Shown one piece after another: positions 8,562 to 16,590 of a stretch of DNA of 48,576 nucleotides. A program made the translations under genes and the position numbers. The number at the start of each line of letters is the position of its first letter. The stretch's first letter is position 1. This DNA comes from a virus: the IMG/VR virus record IMGVR_UViG_3300044904_000292, positions 1-48,576 of that record. One strand, 5' to 3'. Under the pieces are notes generated by a model. It was not told the DNA's origin. It did no database searches and saw only the letters and a list, made by a program, of their open reading frames with translations.

Positions 8562-10376
8562 ATGAACAGAGATACGAAGAGCATCCTCCTCTGTCTGATC
8601 GGAATTGTGGCTATGTTCATCCCCGCCCCATGCTGGGCGCAGAGCTACACGATCAGCACAATAGCTGGCGGCGGAAACACTTACTTTTACCCCGGCACCG
8701 GGGACGGGGGGCAGGCGACCAGCGCAGGCCTCGGGAACCCCTGCAACGATGTAGCCTTGGATGGTGGCGGAAACCTCTACATCGTGGCCGGCACATTGAT
8801 TCGCAAAGTCTCTCCAAGCGGCACTATCTCGACGGTCGCCGGCGGGGGCTCCAGCGTCGGGGAAGGCGTCCAGGCCACCGACGCCGAACTGTCGCCCGTT
8901 GCTATCGCCGTCGACACCTCGAGCAACCTCTACATTGCAGATTCTGTCTTCGGCTTGTTTCGCGTTCGAAAGGTGGACACCAAGGGCATCATCACCACCG
9001 TGGCTGGAGGCGCCCAGTGCTGCGCTTTGGGAGACGGAGGGCGAGCTACCGCAGCCTACCTGGCCATTCCGTATGGCTTGGCGGTGGACACCACCGGAAA
9101 TCTCTACATCGCCCAGGCAAACGGCGGCGGTAGCAACTTGGTGCGGAAGGTGTCGGCAAACGGCGTCATCAGTACGGTAGCCGGAGGCGGGACCGCTTCG
9201 GGCGACGGGGTACCCGCAATCAGTGCCAGCCTGGCCCGCCCGCTCGGCGTGGCCGTGGACACGGCTGGAAACCTCTTCATCACCGAAGCCAACGGGAATA
9301 GGGTCCGAAAGGTATCGAAAAGCGGCACCATCACGACCGTCGCCGCAATCGACAACCCCTGGCATGTCGCCGTGGACGCCTCCGGCAACCTCTATGTAAC
9401 ACAGCCTTCTGGCGCGCTGGTCCGGATGATCACGCCGGATGGCGCCGTCGCAACCATTGCAGGCACCGGCGCGCACGGGTTCTCGGGCGACGGCGGGCCA
9501 GGCATGAGTGCCATGCTCGACCTCCCTGCCGGAGTTGCCCTCGGCAGTCACGGCACCGTCTATGTTGCGGACGCCACTCTCGGCACCGCTCGCGTCCGGC
9601 TGCTGACCCCGTTTGCACCACCGACCGCGCCGCCCTCGATTGCGTCCGGCGGTATCGTCAGCGCGGGTGCGTTCGGAGCATTCACCTCCGTCGCCCCCGG
9701 CTCCTGGATCGAAATCTACGGCGCCAAGCTCGCGGCGGATTCGCGCCTATGGAGCGGGGCCGACTTCAACGGCGTGAACGCGCCCACTTTGCTGGACGGG
9801 ACCAGGGTGACCGTTGGCGGCCAGTCCGCCTTCGTCTCCTACGTCAGCCCGGCCCAGGTCAACGTCCAAGTGCCATCGAATGTCGGTACGGGCTCCCAAC
9901 CGATCATCGTCAGTACGGCTGCCGGCGCCAGCGCTCCGTACACGATCACGGTGAATCCGCAGCAGCCGGGATTGCTGGCGCCGAATTCGTTCATCATCGC
10001 CGGCAAGCAATACATCGCGGCGTTCTTCCAGGACGGCGCCTTCGCCCTCCCACCCGGCGCCATTGCCGGTGTAGCCTCGCGCCGCGCGCATCTCGGGGAC
10101 ATCCTCACGTTGTGGGGCATCGGCTTCGGACCGGTGACACCCAACACGCCGGCTGGCCAACTCGTGCCGCAATTGAACACCCTGGCCGCGCCGTTGCATA
10201 TCCTTTTCGGGCAGACCGAGGCGGCGCTGCAATACGACGGGCTTGAGCCAAACGCGGTCGGACTGTATCAGTTCAACGTGGTGGTACCGAACGTTGCGGC
10301 CAGCGACACCGTGCCCCTGACCTTCACGCTCGGGGGTGTGCCAGGGACGCAGACGCTGTACATCGCCGTTCAGTGA
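8562..10376 (+). CDS. Secreted NHL-repeat protein with TIGR03437 C-terminal domain
   Basis: The product has 604 residues. The N-terminus is a signal peptide (hydrophobic LLCLIGIVAMFIPAPCWA, cleavage likely after WAQ). Residues about 28-345 contain at least six NHL-type beta-propeller blades, seen as the repeating pattern GLAVDTxGNLYIA...RVRKV...GxITTVAG. NHL propellers are usually binding platforms and are frequent in secreted acidobacterial proteins. Residues about 355-604 form the TIGR03437 domain (SGGIVSAGAFG, VAPGSWIEIYG, AQVNVQVP, LTLWGIGFGPV), the same module that ends the protein at 1-5079. The gene is the last host-type gene before the phage region. Substrate or partner is unknown. 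Confidence 0.85.
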   Translation: MNRDTKSILLCLIGIVAMFIPAPCWAQSYTISTIAGGGNTYFYPGTGDGGQATSAGLGNPCNDVALDGGGNLYIVAGTLIRKVSPSGTISTVAGGGSSVGEGVQATDAELSPVAIAVDTSSNLYIADSVFGLFRVRKVDTKGIITTVAGGAQCCALGDGGRATAAYLAIPYGLAVDTTGNLYIAQANGGGSNLVRKVSANGVISTVAGGGTASGDGVPAISASLARPLGVAVDTAGNLFITEANGNRVRKVSKSGTITTVAAIDNPWHVAVDASGNLYVTQPSGALVRMITPDGAVATIAGTGAHGFSGDGGPGMSAMLDLPAGVALGSHGTVYVADATLGTARVRLLTPFAPPTAPPSIASGGIVSAGAFGAFTSVAPGSWIEIYGAKLAADSRLWSGADFNGVNAPTLLDGTRVTVGGQSAFVSYVSPAQVNVQVPSNVGTGSQPIIVSTAAGASAPYTITVNPQQPGLLAPNSFIIAGKQYIAAFFQDGAFALPPGAIAGVASRRAHLGDILTLWGIGFGPVTPNTPAGQLVPQLNTLAAPLHILFGQTEAALQYDGLEPNAVGLYQFNVVVPNVAASDTVPLTFTLGGVPGTQTLYIAVQ

Positions 10377-10757
10377 GGGTAAGGAGGAATCGCGAGACGC
10401 TGGACCCGCAATAAGCACTACGGCCGACACGACTTGCTTTCCCCTGGGGCGCCTGACCAACACTAGAAGGGAAACCCGACGCCCAGTCCTCCGACCCCAG
10501 GGATAGACGACCCAAACGCCTCGCATCAACCCGCGTTTGCCTCAGGACTCTTCACACGCTTGGGGATCTCGGTGCGATCTTTTCCGATCATCGGTTTCCG
10601 ATTCGATCCGAAGGGGGTCGTTACGGGCAGATCTTCACAGCCGCCTCTTCAAGCACCCGCGCGGGCGGGCTTACCGGGGTGGCGTCGCGAGGATCGGCGA
10701 AGAAAGTCGCCGATCCGCCCACGACCCGATGTCCCCATCTGCATGTATAGGGAAGGC

Positions 10758-10772
10758 CATGTTGTCTGTCGG
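10758..10772 (+). repeat. Inverted repeat copy 1 (operator-like)
   Basis: The 15 bases catgttgtctgtcgg occur here and again as an exact reverse complement at 10957-10971. Each copy is followed, on the plus strand, by a direct repeat of cgcacgcgtaa (10807-10817 and 10976-10986). Paired inverted copies in a phage boundary region suggest binding sites for a regulator or a terminase/integration protein; the regulator itself is not seen. Confidence 0.5.
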
Positions 10773-10945
10773 TCAGCGAAATCTCAAGATGTCGTGCGAC
10801 CGTGCGCGCACGCGTAAAAAGCACGTGGAATACCAACTCCAACCGTTGTCCCTGTTCTCCCGATGGATTATGTAATCGGGACAATATAAACCACGTCGCC
10901 TCAGCTACATGTCCCGATGTACCCGATGTCCTGGTTGTTTTTGGT

Positions 10946-10971
10946 ATGTCGTCTGTCCGACAGACAACATG
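10946..10971. promoter_or_regulatory. Palindromic operator-like site
   Basis: The core GTCTGTCcGACAGAC (10951-10965) is a perfect 7+7 palindrome around one base. It extends to 10946-10970 with a single mismatch in the outer arms. The right half is the inverted partner of the repeat at 10758-10772. This is the best protein-binding-site candidate in the window. It could be the operator of a missing repressor. Confidence 0.5.
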
Positions 10972-10995
10972 CCCTCGCACGCGTAAGGACGCGAT

Positions 10996-11193
10996 TTATC
11001 GGGACAATCGGGACAGACCGGGCTCAGATGTGAACACGACGCACCGGTGCGCGCTCCTGGCCTGGTGACATCCGTGGTCATCGCACACGTCCACCCAGTC
11101 CTCTCCGGCGCAACGTGGGCCACGTGGGCGCGGTTGGTGGCCACTGTACTGGCGGCGCGTGACTGCTCGGGGTGCGGGTGTTTTTTCATCCAT
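10996..11193 (-). CDS. Possible small protein at the phage boundary
   Basis: On the minus strand an ATG at 11193 follows a TAGGAG ribosome binding site by seven bases and opens a 65-residue frame rich in Arg, His and Pro, with three cysteines (RCAGED, DVCDDHGC). The gene would be divergent from the phage operon, the usual place for a phage regulator. Against it, the C-terminal LSRLSR arises from the repeated TGTCCCG word and the composition is not clearly protein-like. No family is recognised. Confidence 0.25.
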   Translation of the reverse strand: MDEKTPAPRAVTRRQYSGHQPRPRGPRCAGEDWVDVCDDHGCHQARSAHRCVVFTSEPGLSRLSR

Positions 11194-11253
11194 CGCACAA
11201 CTCCTACTTGGCACCACCTCCTCTCCCTTTGAAAACAAAGCGAATAAAACGTA

Positions 11254-11282
11254 TTGACATCGATTATGTTTTGGGCCATGAT
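11254..11282 (+). promoter_or_regulatory. Candidate promoter of the phage structural operon
   Basis: A perfect -35 hexamer TTGACA at 11254-11259 is followed, after a 17-base spacer, by CATGAT at 11277-11282 (four of six matches to TATAAT). It lies in an AT-rich island (about 11230-11275) within GC-rich DNA, about 85 bases before the first phage gene. It is the best sigma-70-like promoter seen and reads towards the packaging genes. Confidence 0.5.
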
Positions 11283-11365
11283 CGGCGCGTAAGTTTGCTG
11301 GCGCTGTTGCGGGAAGCGTCATAGGTCCACAGGTTGCCCAGTTCTAACCTGCCCGCCCACCCTTT

Positions 11366-11737
11366 ATGGTCGTTCCACGTTCAGACAGATTTGCTCCGCG
11401 AGTGCAAGTAATCTCATCTGCGGGTGACCATGTCTACCGCGTTCACGCGGCAGAGGCCGCGCGGATGGTGAAAGCCGGCCAAGCAAAGAGGCGTGGTAGC
11501 GGCCGCCGTGTTGGCCAGATAGAGCTTCTCCATTCGCTCTCCAACGCCCAACGCGGGCCGTCCTCCCCGCCGTCACTTGGACAGTACCTGGGCCAGCAGT
11601 ACACGTACCTCGAAGAAATCAAAAACGGCGACGAGGTGGTCGCCCACGTCATGCAGTTGAAGTACATCGACCCGCGCGACCGCGCGATCTTCCTGCTGAG
11701 CGTCACGGATTGTATGTCCAGCAAGGCGGCGGCGTGA
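11366..11737 (+). CDS. Hypothetical phage protein upstream of the packaging genes
   Basis: The product has 123 residues and no recognised domain. The N-terminal half is basic (RFAPRVQVISSAG, then KAGQAKRRGSGRR), which could bind nucleic acid. The C-terminal half is more ordered (YLEEIKNGDEVVAHVMQLKYIDPRDR). No Shine-Dalgarno sequence precedes the ATG at 11366; an internal GTG at 11402 is an alternative start, equally without a good site. It is the first gene downstream of the candidate promoter at 11254 and probably the first gene of the phage late operon. Function is unknown. Confidence 0.55.
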   Translation: MVVPRSDRFAPRVQVISSAGDHVYRVHAAEAARMVKAGQAKRRGSGRRVGQIELLHSLSNAQRGPSSPPSLGQYLGQQYTYLEEIKNGDEVVAHVMQLKYIDPRDRAIFLLSVTDCMSSKAAA

Positions 11738-11766
11738 TTGGCGCGGAAACTTTCAGGAGATGAACC

Positions 11767-12051
11767 ATGGGAACTCAAACGACAGTAGTACCAACGCTGG
11801 CCGACGCCATCACGGCAGTCGAGCAGGCCAATACCAGCTATCAGGGCGCTGTGGTGCAGACCAGCAACGACCAGGCGGCCGCCGATGCCGCCCAAGCCAA
11901 GGCCGATGCAGCCAAGGCTGTCGTGACCAACGATCAAACCGGTCAGCAGTCGGCGGCGGGCGTGCTGGTGGGCGCGCTGCAATCGCTGGTTGCGGTTGCG
12001 AACGCTCAGATCGCTTCGCTGACGCCGCCGGCCCCGGCCCCGGTCGCGTGA
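11767..12051 (+). CDS. Small Ala-rich helical phage protein
   Basis: The product has 94 residues. An AGGAG ribosome binding site stands before the ATG. The sequence is dominated by Ala, Gln and Asp in heptad-like order (NDQAAADAAQAKADAAKAVV), predicting one long helix or coiled coil, and ends in a Pro-Ala tail (PPAPAPVA). Similar short proteins near packaging genes of phages are scaffold-like or of unknown role. It shares its direction with the genes around it. A similar coiled-coil design is seen in the gene at 16276. Confidence 0.6.
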   Translation: MGTQTTVVPTLADAITAVEQANTSYQGAVVQTSNDQAAADAAQAKADAAKAVVTNDQTGQQSAAGVLVGALQSLVAVANAQIASLTPPAPAPVA

Positions 12052-12193
12052 CCCCTCCCTGGGCGGATGGCTGCGCCACCCGCCCAGCCCATCTCCGGGA
12101 CCTGCAATCGACCGGCGCCGGCCGCGGGTGGAAATGGTGCGGAGAACGCCTGAGCATGAGCAAGTTAAGTAGCTTAACCCGAACCCTTAACCG

Positions 12194-12724
12194 ATGGAAA
12201 CGCTCCTAAAATCAGAGTTTGCGAAGCGCCTGCACGTCAGCAAGGCGCGCGTCTCGCAGATGGTCCAGAAGGGCATGCCGGTGACGGCCGAGGGCAAGGT
12301 GGATGTCGCCGAGGCCCTTAACTGGATCGAGTCCCACATCGATCTCTCGCACAAGGACTCGGTCGCGCGCCGCCAGTCGGCGCCGCCCGCCGCGAGCGCG
12401 GCGCCGGCCATCCCCGTCCCGATACCAGACCGGTTGCCGACGGACCCTGGCCGCATTCTCCTCACGGCGAAAGCCAAGCGCGCCTTGGTGGAACTTCGCC
12501 GCGCCGAACGTCTGGAGCGCCTCGAGAACGACGAGCTGGTGGAGGCGGCCGAGGTGCGCCGCGCCATCGATGGCCTGATCGCGAACGCGAAGTCGAAGCT
12601 CCTCGCGCTGGGGCATCGGCTGGGCCCACGCGTGGCCATCGAGACCGATGCCAGCAGATGCCAGATCCTGATTGACGACGTCGTGAGCGAGGCGCTGCTC
12701 GATCTGACCGGGTACCAGGGATGA
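12194..12724 (+). CDS. Terminase small subunit, Nu1-like
   Basis: The product has 176 residues. The N-terminal 55 residues are a winged helix-turn-helix that matches the DNA-binding fold of lambda Nu1 family proteins (KSEFAKRLHVSKARVSQMVQKGMPV, then AEALNWIE). A Pro-Ala linker (about 65-85) leads to a basic coiled helix region (RRAERLERLENDELVEAAEVRRAIDGLI) that in this family mediates oligomerisation and contact with the large subunit. The protein recognises the packaging site on phage DNA. The stop overlaps the start of the large subunit gene (ATGA at 12721), so the two are translationally coupled. No clear Shine-Dalgarno site precedes this start. Position and fold agree, so the call is firm. 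Confidence 0.85.
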   Translation: METLLKSEFAKRLHVSKARVSQMVQKGMPVTAEGKVDVAEALNWIESHIDLSHKDSVARRQSAPPAASAAPAIPVPIPDRLPTDPGRILLTAKAKRALVELRRAERLERLENDELVEAAEVRRAIDGLIANAKSKLLALGHRLGPRVAIETDASRCQILIDDVVSEALLDLTGYQG

Positions 12725-14673
12725 GCGTGCAACGCCTGGTGACGGGGCTGTCGCGCGGTTGGGCGCCGCCGCCCAAGCTGTCGGTCACGGGCTGGGCGGA
12801 TGAGTATCGCTTCCTGTCGAGCGAGTCGGGTGCGGATGCCGGCAAATGGCACACGCTGCCGTTCCAGCGGGAAATCTTCGATGCGTTCTCGAACCCCGCC
12901 GTGCACACCGTGGTGGTGATGAGCGCGACGCAGATGGTGAAGACGGTCCTCATCGAGAATGCGCTCGGCTATATCATCGACCGCGACCCCGGCCCAACGC
13001 TGCTGATCGTGCCGCGCGACTCCGACGGCGATAAGTTCAGCAAGATCCGGATGGCGCCCATGGTGCGCGATACGCCCTGCCTCCGTGAGAAGGTTTCGGA
13101 CGTGAAGACCGCGAGGACCACCAACACGCTCGATTACAAGGCGTTCCCCGGCGGCCACCTCACCATCGCCGCAGCGGGCTCGCCGGGCAACCTGGCGGCG
13201 CTGCCGATTCGGTTTCTGCTCTGCGACGAGATCGATAAGTACCCGGCGTCGTCGGGCACCGAGGGCGATCCCATCAGCCTGGCGTTCAAGCGCACGGCGA
13301 CCTTCTGGAATCGGAAAGTCGTGCTCTGCTGCTCGCCGACCATCGACGGCGAGAGCCGGATCGCGAAGGCGTTCGGGACCTCCGACCAGCGGGAGTACAC
13401 GGTGCCATGCCACGCCTGCGGCTCGTTCCAGGTTCTCAAGTGGGCCCAGGTGAAGTGGGACAACGGCCTGGCCACGAAGGAGGCGCGGGCGGCGTCGGCG
13501 TACTACGAGTGCGAGCACTGCCAGGCGCATTGGAACGACGTTGAGCGGTGGCGCGCGGTCGAGATCGGCCGCTGGTTGGCGGGGGCGCCGTTCGCCGGCG
13601 TGGCGGGGTTTCACATCAACGAGTTGGCGTCGCCGTGGAAAAAGCTGTGCGAGATCGTTCTGGACTTCCTGACGAAGAAGGACGACCCGGAGCAGCTCAA
13701 GACGTTCGTCAACACGACCCTGGCGGAAACGTGGAAGCAGGGCGAGACGCCCGATTGGGAGAAGGTTTACGCGCGCCGCGAGGATTACCCGTTGGGTACC
13801 GTGCCGATGCGGGCTTTGATGCTGGTGGCGGCCGTTGATGTGCAGCACAACCGGCTCGAGTTCGAGGCGGTGGCGTATGCGCCCAACCGGGAATCGTGGT
13901 CGGTGTGGTACGAGGTGATCCCCGGCGATCCGGCGAACATCACGGCGGCGGGTCCGTGGGCGCAACTCGACGTGCTGCTGTCGCGCGACTGGCCGCATGA
14001 GTCCGGCGGCGCCATGCCGATCCTGGCGATGGCGATTGATACCGGGTTCCAGAGGCGCGCGGATGGACAGCCGGCGCCGGTGTACGAGTTCGCGCGCCGC
14101 CACCCGCAGCCGGTCTATGGTCCGGCAGGCACGCGCGTGTGTTCGTTCCGTACCGTGATTCCAGTGAAGGGCAACGATGACGCGTTCAAGCTGATCTCCG
14201 GCGTCAGCGGGACGGACGCCGCGCAAAAGCGGCAGGGCGTCCGGATCTGGACGGTTGGGACGCACTGGGCGAAGCAGGAATTCTACGATCTGCTACGGTT
14301 GACCGCGCTCGAGGGCGGGGCGTTCCCGCCCGGATACTGCCACTTCCCGGCGGCTTACGAGAAGGTCTACTTCCAGGGCCTCTGTTCGGAGCGGCGCGTG
14401 GTGCGGGCGTCGGGCAAGGTCGAGTGGGAACAGGATTCCGTGGTGCGTAACGAGCCGCTGGACCTCCGCGGCGTGTACGCGCGTGCGGCCGCGGAACTGT
14501 GCGACCTCACCCGATTGACGAAAGAGCATTGGGCGTTTCTTGAATCGGTGGTGACCCGCAGGCCTGCGCCGCTGCCGCAAGCGGAGATCGCGGTGGCGGC
14601 GCAGCAACCCCGTCCGGTGGGCGATCCGCGATACATCGGGCGCTTCGATGTGACGAACTGGCTGGGCCGATGA
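12721..14673 (+). CDS. Terminase large subunit, GpA family
   Basis: The product has 650 residues, the usual length for lambda gpA-like terminases. It is the DNA-packaging motor and nuclease that cuts concatemers and pumps DNA through the portal. The ATPase domain shows a P-loop-like segment (SATQMVKT, residues 68-75), a second nucleotide-binding strand (TLLIVPRD) and Walker B with catalytic acid (FLLCDEIDKYP, D169-E170). A GpA-type four-cysteine knuckle lies near residues 228-266 (CHACGS ... CEHCQAHW). The C-terminal nuclease has the acidic strands VAAVDVQHN and LAMAIDTGF. The gene overlaps both the small subunit and the downstream methyltransferase by ATGA junctions, so it sits in a tightly coupled operon. 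Confidence 0.93.
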   Translation: MSVQRLVTGLSRGWAPPPKLSVTGWADEYRFLSSESGADAGKWHTLPFQREIFDAFSNPAVHTVVVMSATQMVKTVLIENALGYIIDRDPGPTLLIVPRDSDGDKFSKIRMAPMVRDTPCLREKVSDVKTARTTNTLDYKAFPGGHLTIAAAGSPGNLAALPIRFLLCDEIDKYPASSGTEGDPISLAFKRTATFWNRKVVLCCSPTIDGESRIAKAFGTSDQREYTVPCHACGSFQVLKWAQVKWDNGLATKEARAASAYYECEHCQAHWNDVERWRAVEIGRWLAGAPFAGVAGFHINELASPWKKLCEIVLDFLTKKDDPEQLKTFVNTTLAETWKQGETPDWEKVYARREDYPLGTVPMRALMLVAAVDVQHNRLEFEAVAYAPNRESWSVWYEVIPGDPANITAAGPWAQLDVLLSRDWPHESGGAMPILAMAIDTGFQRRADGQPAPVYEFARRHPQPVYGPAGTRVCSFRTVIPVKGNDDAFKLISGVSGTDAAQKRQGVRIWTVGTHWAKQEFYDLLRLTALEGGAFPPGYCHFPAAYEKVYFQGLCSERRVVRASGKVEWEQDSVVRNEPLDLRGVYARAAAELCDLTRLTKEHWAFLESVVTRRPAPLPQAEIAVAAQQPRPVGDPRYIGRFDVTNWLGR

Positions 14674-16268
14674 GCACAACCATAATCACGCCCGCCATGG
14701 TGCGGCAGATCGAAATCTGGCCGACCGGGAAGCTGCGCGCCTACGCCCGCAATGCCCGTACGCACTCGCCCGAGCAGGTAGCGCAGATCGCGGCGAGCAT
14801 CCGGGAGTTCGGGTTCGTGAATCCGATCCTGGTAGACTCCGGCGCGGGAGTGATCGCCGGCCACGGGCGCTTGCTGGCGGCGCGGCAGTTGGGCCTCGAG
14901 GAGGTTCCGGTGGTCGTGCTGGACCACCTGAGCGACACCCAACGGCGCGCGTACATCATCGCCGACAACAAGCTGGCGATGAATGCTGGGTGGAACCTTG
15001 AACTGCTGGCGCAGGAAGTGCGCGAGCTGGAGCGGGAAGCATTCGACCTTGACCTTATCGGCTTTTCGGAATCCGAGATGGCGGAACTGCTGGCCATCGG
15101 CGACACGCCGGAGGCCGTGGACGCAGTCGAGGAGGCGATTCCCGAGGCGCCGGCCCAGCCGGTCACCCAGCCTGGGGACGTATGGCTGATCGGTCCGCAC
15201 CGCCTGGTGTGCGGCGATTGCAGGGACCGGAATATTCTGGGTATATTATTCCCCGCCAATTCCCGCGCCAACGTGGTGATCACGTCGCCGCCCTACGCCG
15301 CGCAGCGTGAGTACGACTCCTCGAGCGGGTTCCGGCCGATCCCACCGGACCACTATGCCGACTGGTATCGAGACGTGGCGGCGAACATCGCGGCGGTCCT
15401 TGCGGACGATGGCTCCTACCTCCTGAACATCAAGCCGCATGCCGACGACGGCGAGAGAAGTCTGTACGTGATGGATCTGGTTATCGCTCACAAGCGCCAG
15501 TGGGGTTGGCGATTTGTGGACGAGCTCTGCTGGCGCAAGACCGACAACGGCGTGCCGGGCGGCTGGGGGAACAGATTCAAGAATGCTTTTGAGCCCGTGT
15601 TCCATTTCTGCCGCCAGCAGCAAATCAAATTCCGGCCGGAGGCGGTCGGGCACGAGTCGGAGGACTGCTTCGACTACTCGCCCAACAACCCCAAGTCGAC
15701 CTCCGGAAGCGGGTTGCTGGGCACCGGTCCGCGCGGCGCCGCGGCCGACGGCGGCCCAAATCAGGATGCCTGGCGCAGGAGCCACAACAACCTGAATGCC
15801 GCCACCAATCCGGAAGGCCGGCATACCGGCATCGCGCGCCCCAGTAACGTGGTCGAGGTGAAGTCGGAGTCTTCGCAGGGCACGCACTCCGCGCCGTTCC
15901 CCCGCGCGCTGGTTGAGTTCTTCCTGAAGGCGTACAGCGACCCTGGCGACGTGGTGTACGACCCGTTCATGGGGAGCGGAACCACGATGGCGGCGGCGGC
16001 CGCGTTGGGCAGGATTGGAAATGGTGCGGAAATTTCTCCGGCCTACTGCGATGTAATCGTCTGTCGAATCACGAATTTGATTGGAAACGAGCCAGTGCTC
16101 GAATCGACCGGCGAGACGTTTGCGGCGGTCGCCGCGGCGCGCGGCGTCCCGGTCGACCAGGCGTTGAACCCCAAGCAGCAGGACGGGCGTGCCATCAAGC
16201 ATCGCGGGCCGAACCCGCACTACGGGCCGCGCCGGAAGCGCGACGCCGAGGTTCGTGTCGCAGGGTAG
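14670..16268 (+). CDS. ParB-like nuclease domain fused to DNA methyltransferase (copy 1)
   Basis: The product has 532 residues. Residues about 15-140 are a ParB/sulfiredoxin-type domain (NARTHSPEQVAQIAASI, VIAGHGRLLAAR). The rest is an amino-methyltransferase in the beta-class order: the catalytic motif TSPPY at 205-209 comes before the AdoMet motif DPFMGSG at 431-437. TSPPY is common in N4-cytosine and some N6-adenine enzymes, so the target base is uncertain. Phages use such fusions to methylate their own DNA against host restriction. The long insert at about 290-400 is probably the target-recognition region. The start overlaps the terminase stop (ATGA). No partner restriction enzyme is present. 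It is a paralogue of the gene at 16591. Confidence 0.9.
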   Translation: MSTTIITPAMVRQIEIWPTGKLRAYARNARTHSPEQVAQIAASIREFGFVNPILVDSGAGVIAGHGRLLAARQLGLEEVPVVVLDHLSDTQRRAYIIADNKLAMNAGWNLELLAQEVRELEREAFDLDLIGFSESEMAELLAIGDTPEAVDAVEEAIPEAPAQPVTQPGDVWLIGPHRLVCGDCRDRNILGILFPANSRANVVITSPPYAAQREYDSSSGFRPIPPDHYADWYRDVAANIAAVLADDGSYLLNIKPHADDGERSLYVMDLVIAHKRQWGWRFVDELCWRKTDNGVPGGWGNRFKNAFEPVFHFCRQQQIKFRPEAVGHESEDCFDYSPNNPKSTSGSGLLGTGPRGAAADGGPNQDAWRRSHNNLNAATNPEGRHTGIARPSNVVEVKSESSQGTHSAPFPRALVEFFLKAYSDPGDVVYDPFMGSGTTMAAAAALGRIGNGAEISPAYCDVIVCRITNLIGNEPVLESTGETFAAVAAARGVPVDQALNPKQQDGRAIKHRGPNPHYGPRRKRDAEVRVAG

Positions 16269-16275
16269 GTGGGCT

Positions 16276-16587
16276 ATGCAGGTGTACAAGGCGGTTCTCA
16301 GGATTCTGATCACGCCGGTCATGCAGAGGCTGGATCAGATTTTAGACAGTCAGCAAAGGATCGAAAGGAGACTTATGACATTGACGGATCAAATAACGCA
16401 GTTGCAGGCGGCGGTCGCGGACGTAAAGAAGGCGAGCGACGACGAGGCCGTCCGCGTGGATTCCATTATCGCGGCGCTCCAGGCAGGGGCGGGCGACAAC
16501 CCGGTGGTGGCGCAGGCCGTTGCAGACCTGACCGAGACGGCGGCGAAGTTGCGCGCCTTCCACGCCGACCAGCCGGCGGCGGCGTAA
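16276..16587 (+). CDS. Small coiled-coil protein between the two methyltransferases
   Basis: The product has 103 residues from ATG 16276, which follows an aggtggg-type site. An internal ATG at 16375 has a stronger AAAGGAG site five bases ahead and would give 70 residues; both forms may be made. Heptad-like hydrophobic spacing runs nearly the whole length (MQRLDQILDSQQRIERRL ... QITQLQAAVADVKKA ... LTETAAKLRAF), predicting a coiled coil. No catalytic residue or family is recognised. Its position between two ParB-methyltransferase genes suggests a partner or a minor head protein, which remains a guess. Confidence 0.6.
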   Translation: MQVYKAVLRILITPVMQRLDQILDSQQRIERRLMTLTDQITQLQAAVADVKKASDDEAVRVDSIIAALQAGAGDNPVVAQAVADLTETAAKLRAFHADQPAAA

Positions 16588-16590
16588 CCC

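Larger units (their letters stand above)
10377..11365. other. Left boundary region of the prophage, repeat-rich, no large gene
   Basis: About 1 kb separates the last host-type gene from the first phage gene. No reading frame here has convincing coding character, except a possible 65-residue minus-strand gene (10996-11193). The stretch holds an isolated Shine-Dalgarno-like taaggagg at 10380-10387 with no start codon behind it, several copies of a CGGGACA/TGTCCCG word (near 10729, 10876, 10910 and 10998-11011), a strong palindrome at 10951-10965, and a consensus-like promoter at 11254-11282. Such a layout fits an operator or cos/att region of a phage whose early genes are absent. An attachment site or cos site cannot be pinpointed without the other end. 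Confidence 0.5.

Noticed and set aside
10621-10980. Minus-strand frame of 119 residues in the boundary region
   Set aside because: It spans the repeats and palindrome, has no ribosome binding site and has repeat-driven composition.
12187-14265. 692-residue open frame on the minus strand
   Set aside because: It lies wholly antisense to the terminase genes and is very rich in Arg, His and Pro with no domain; GC-rich codon use in the real gene creates it.
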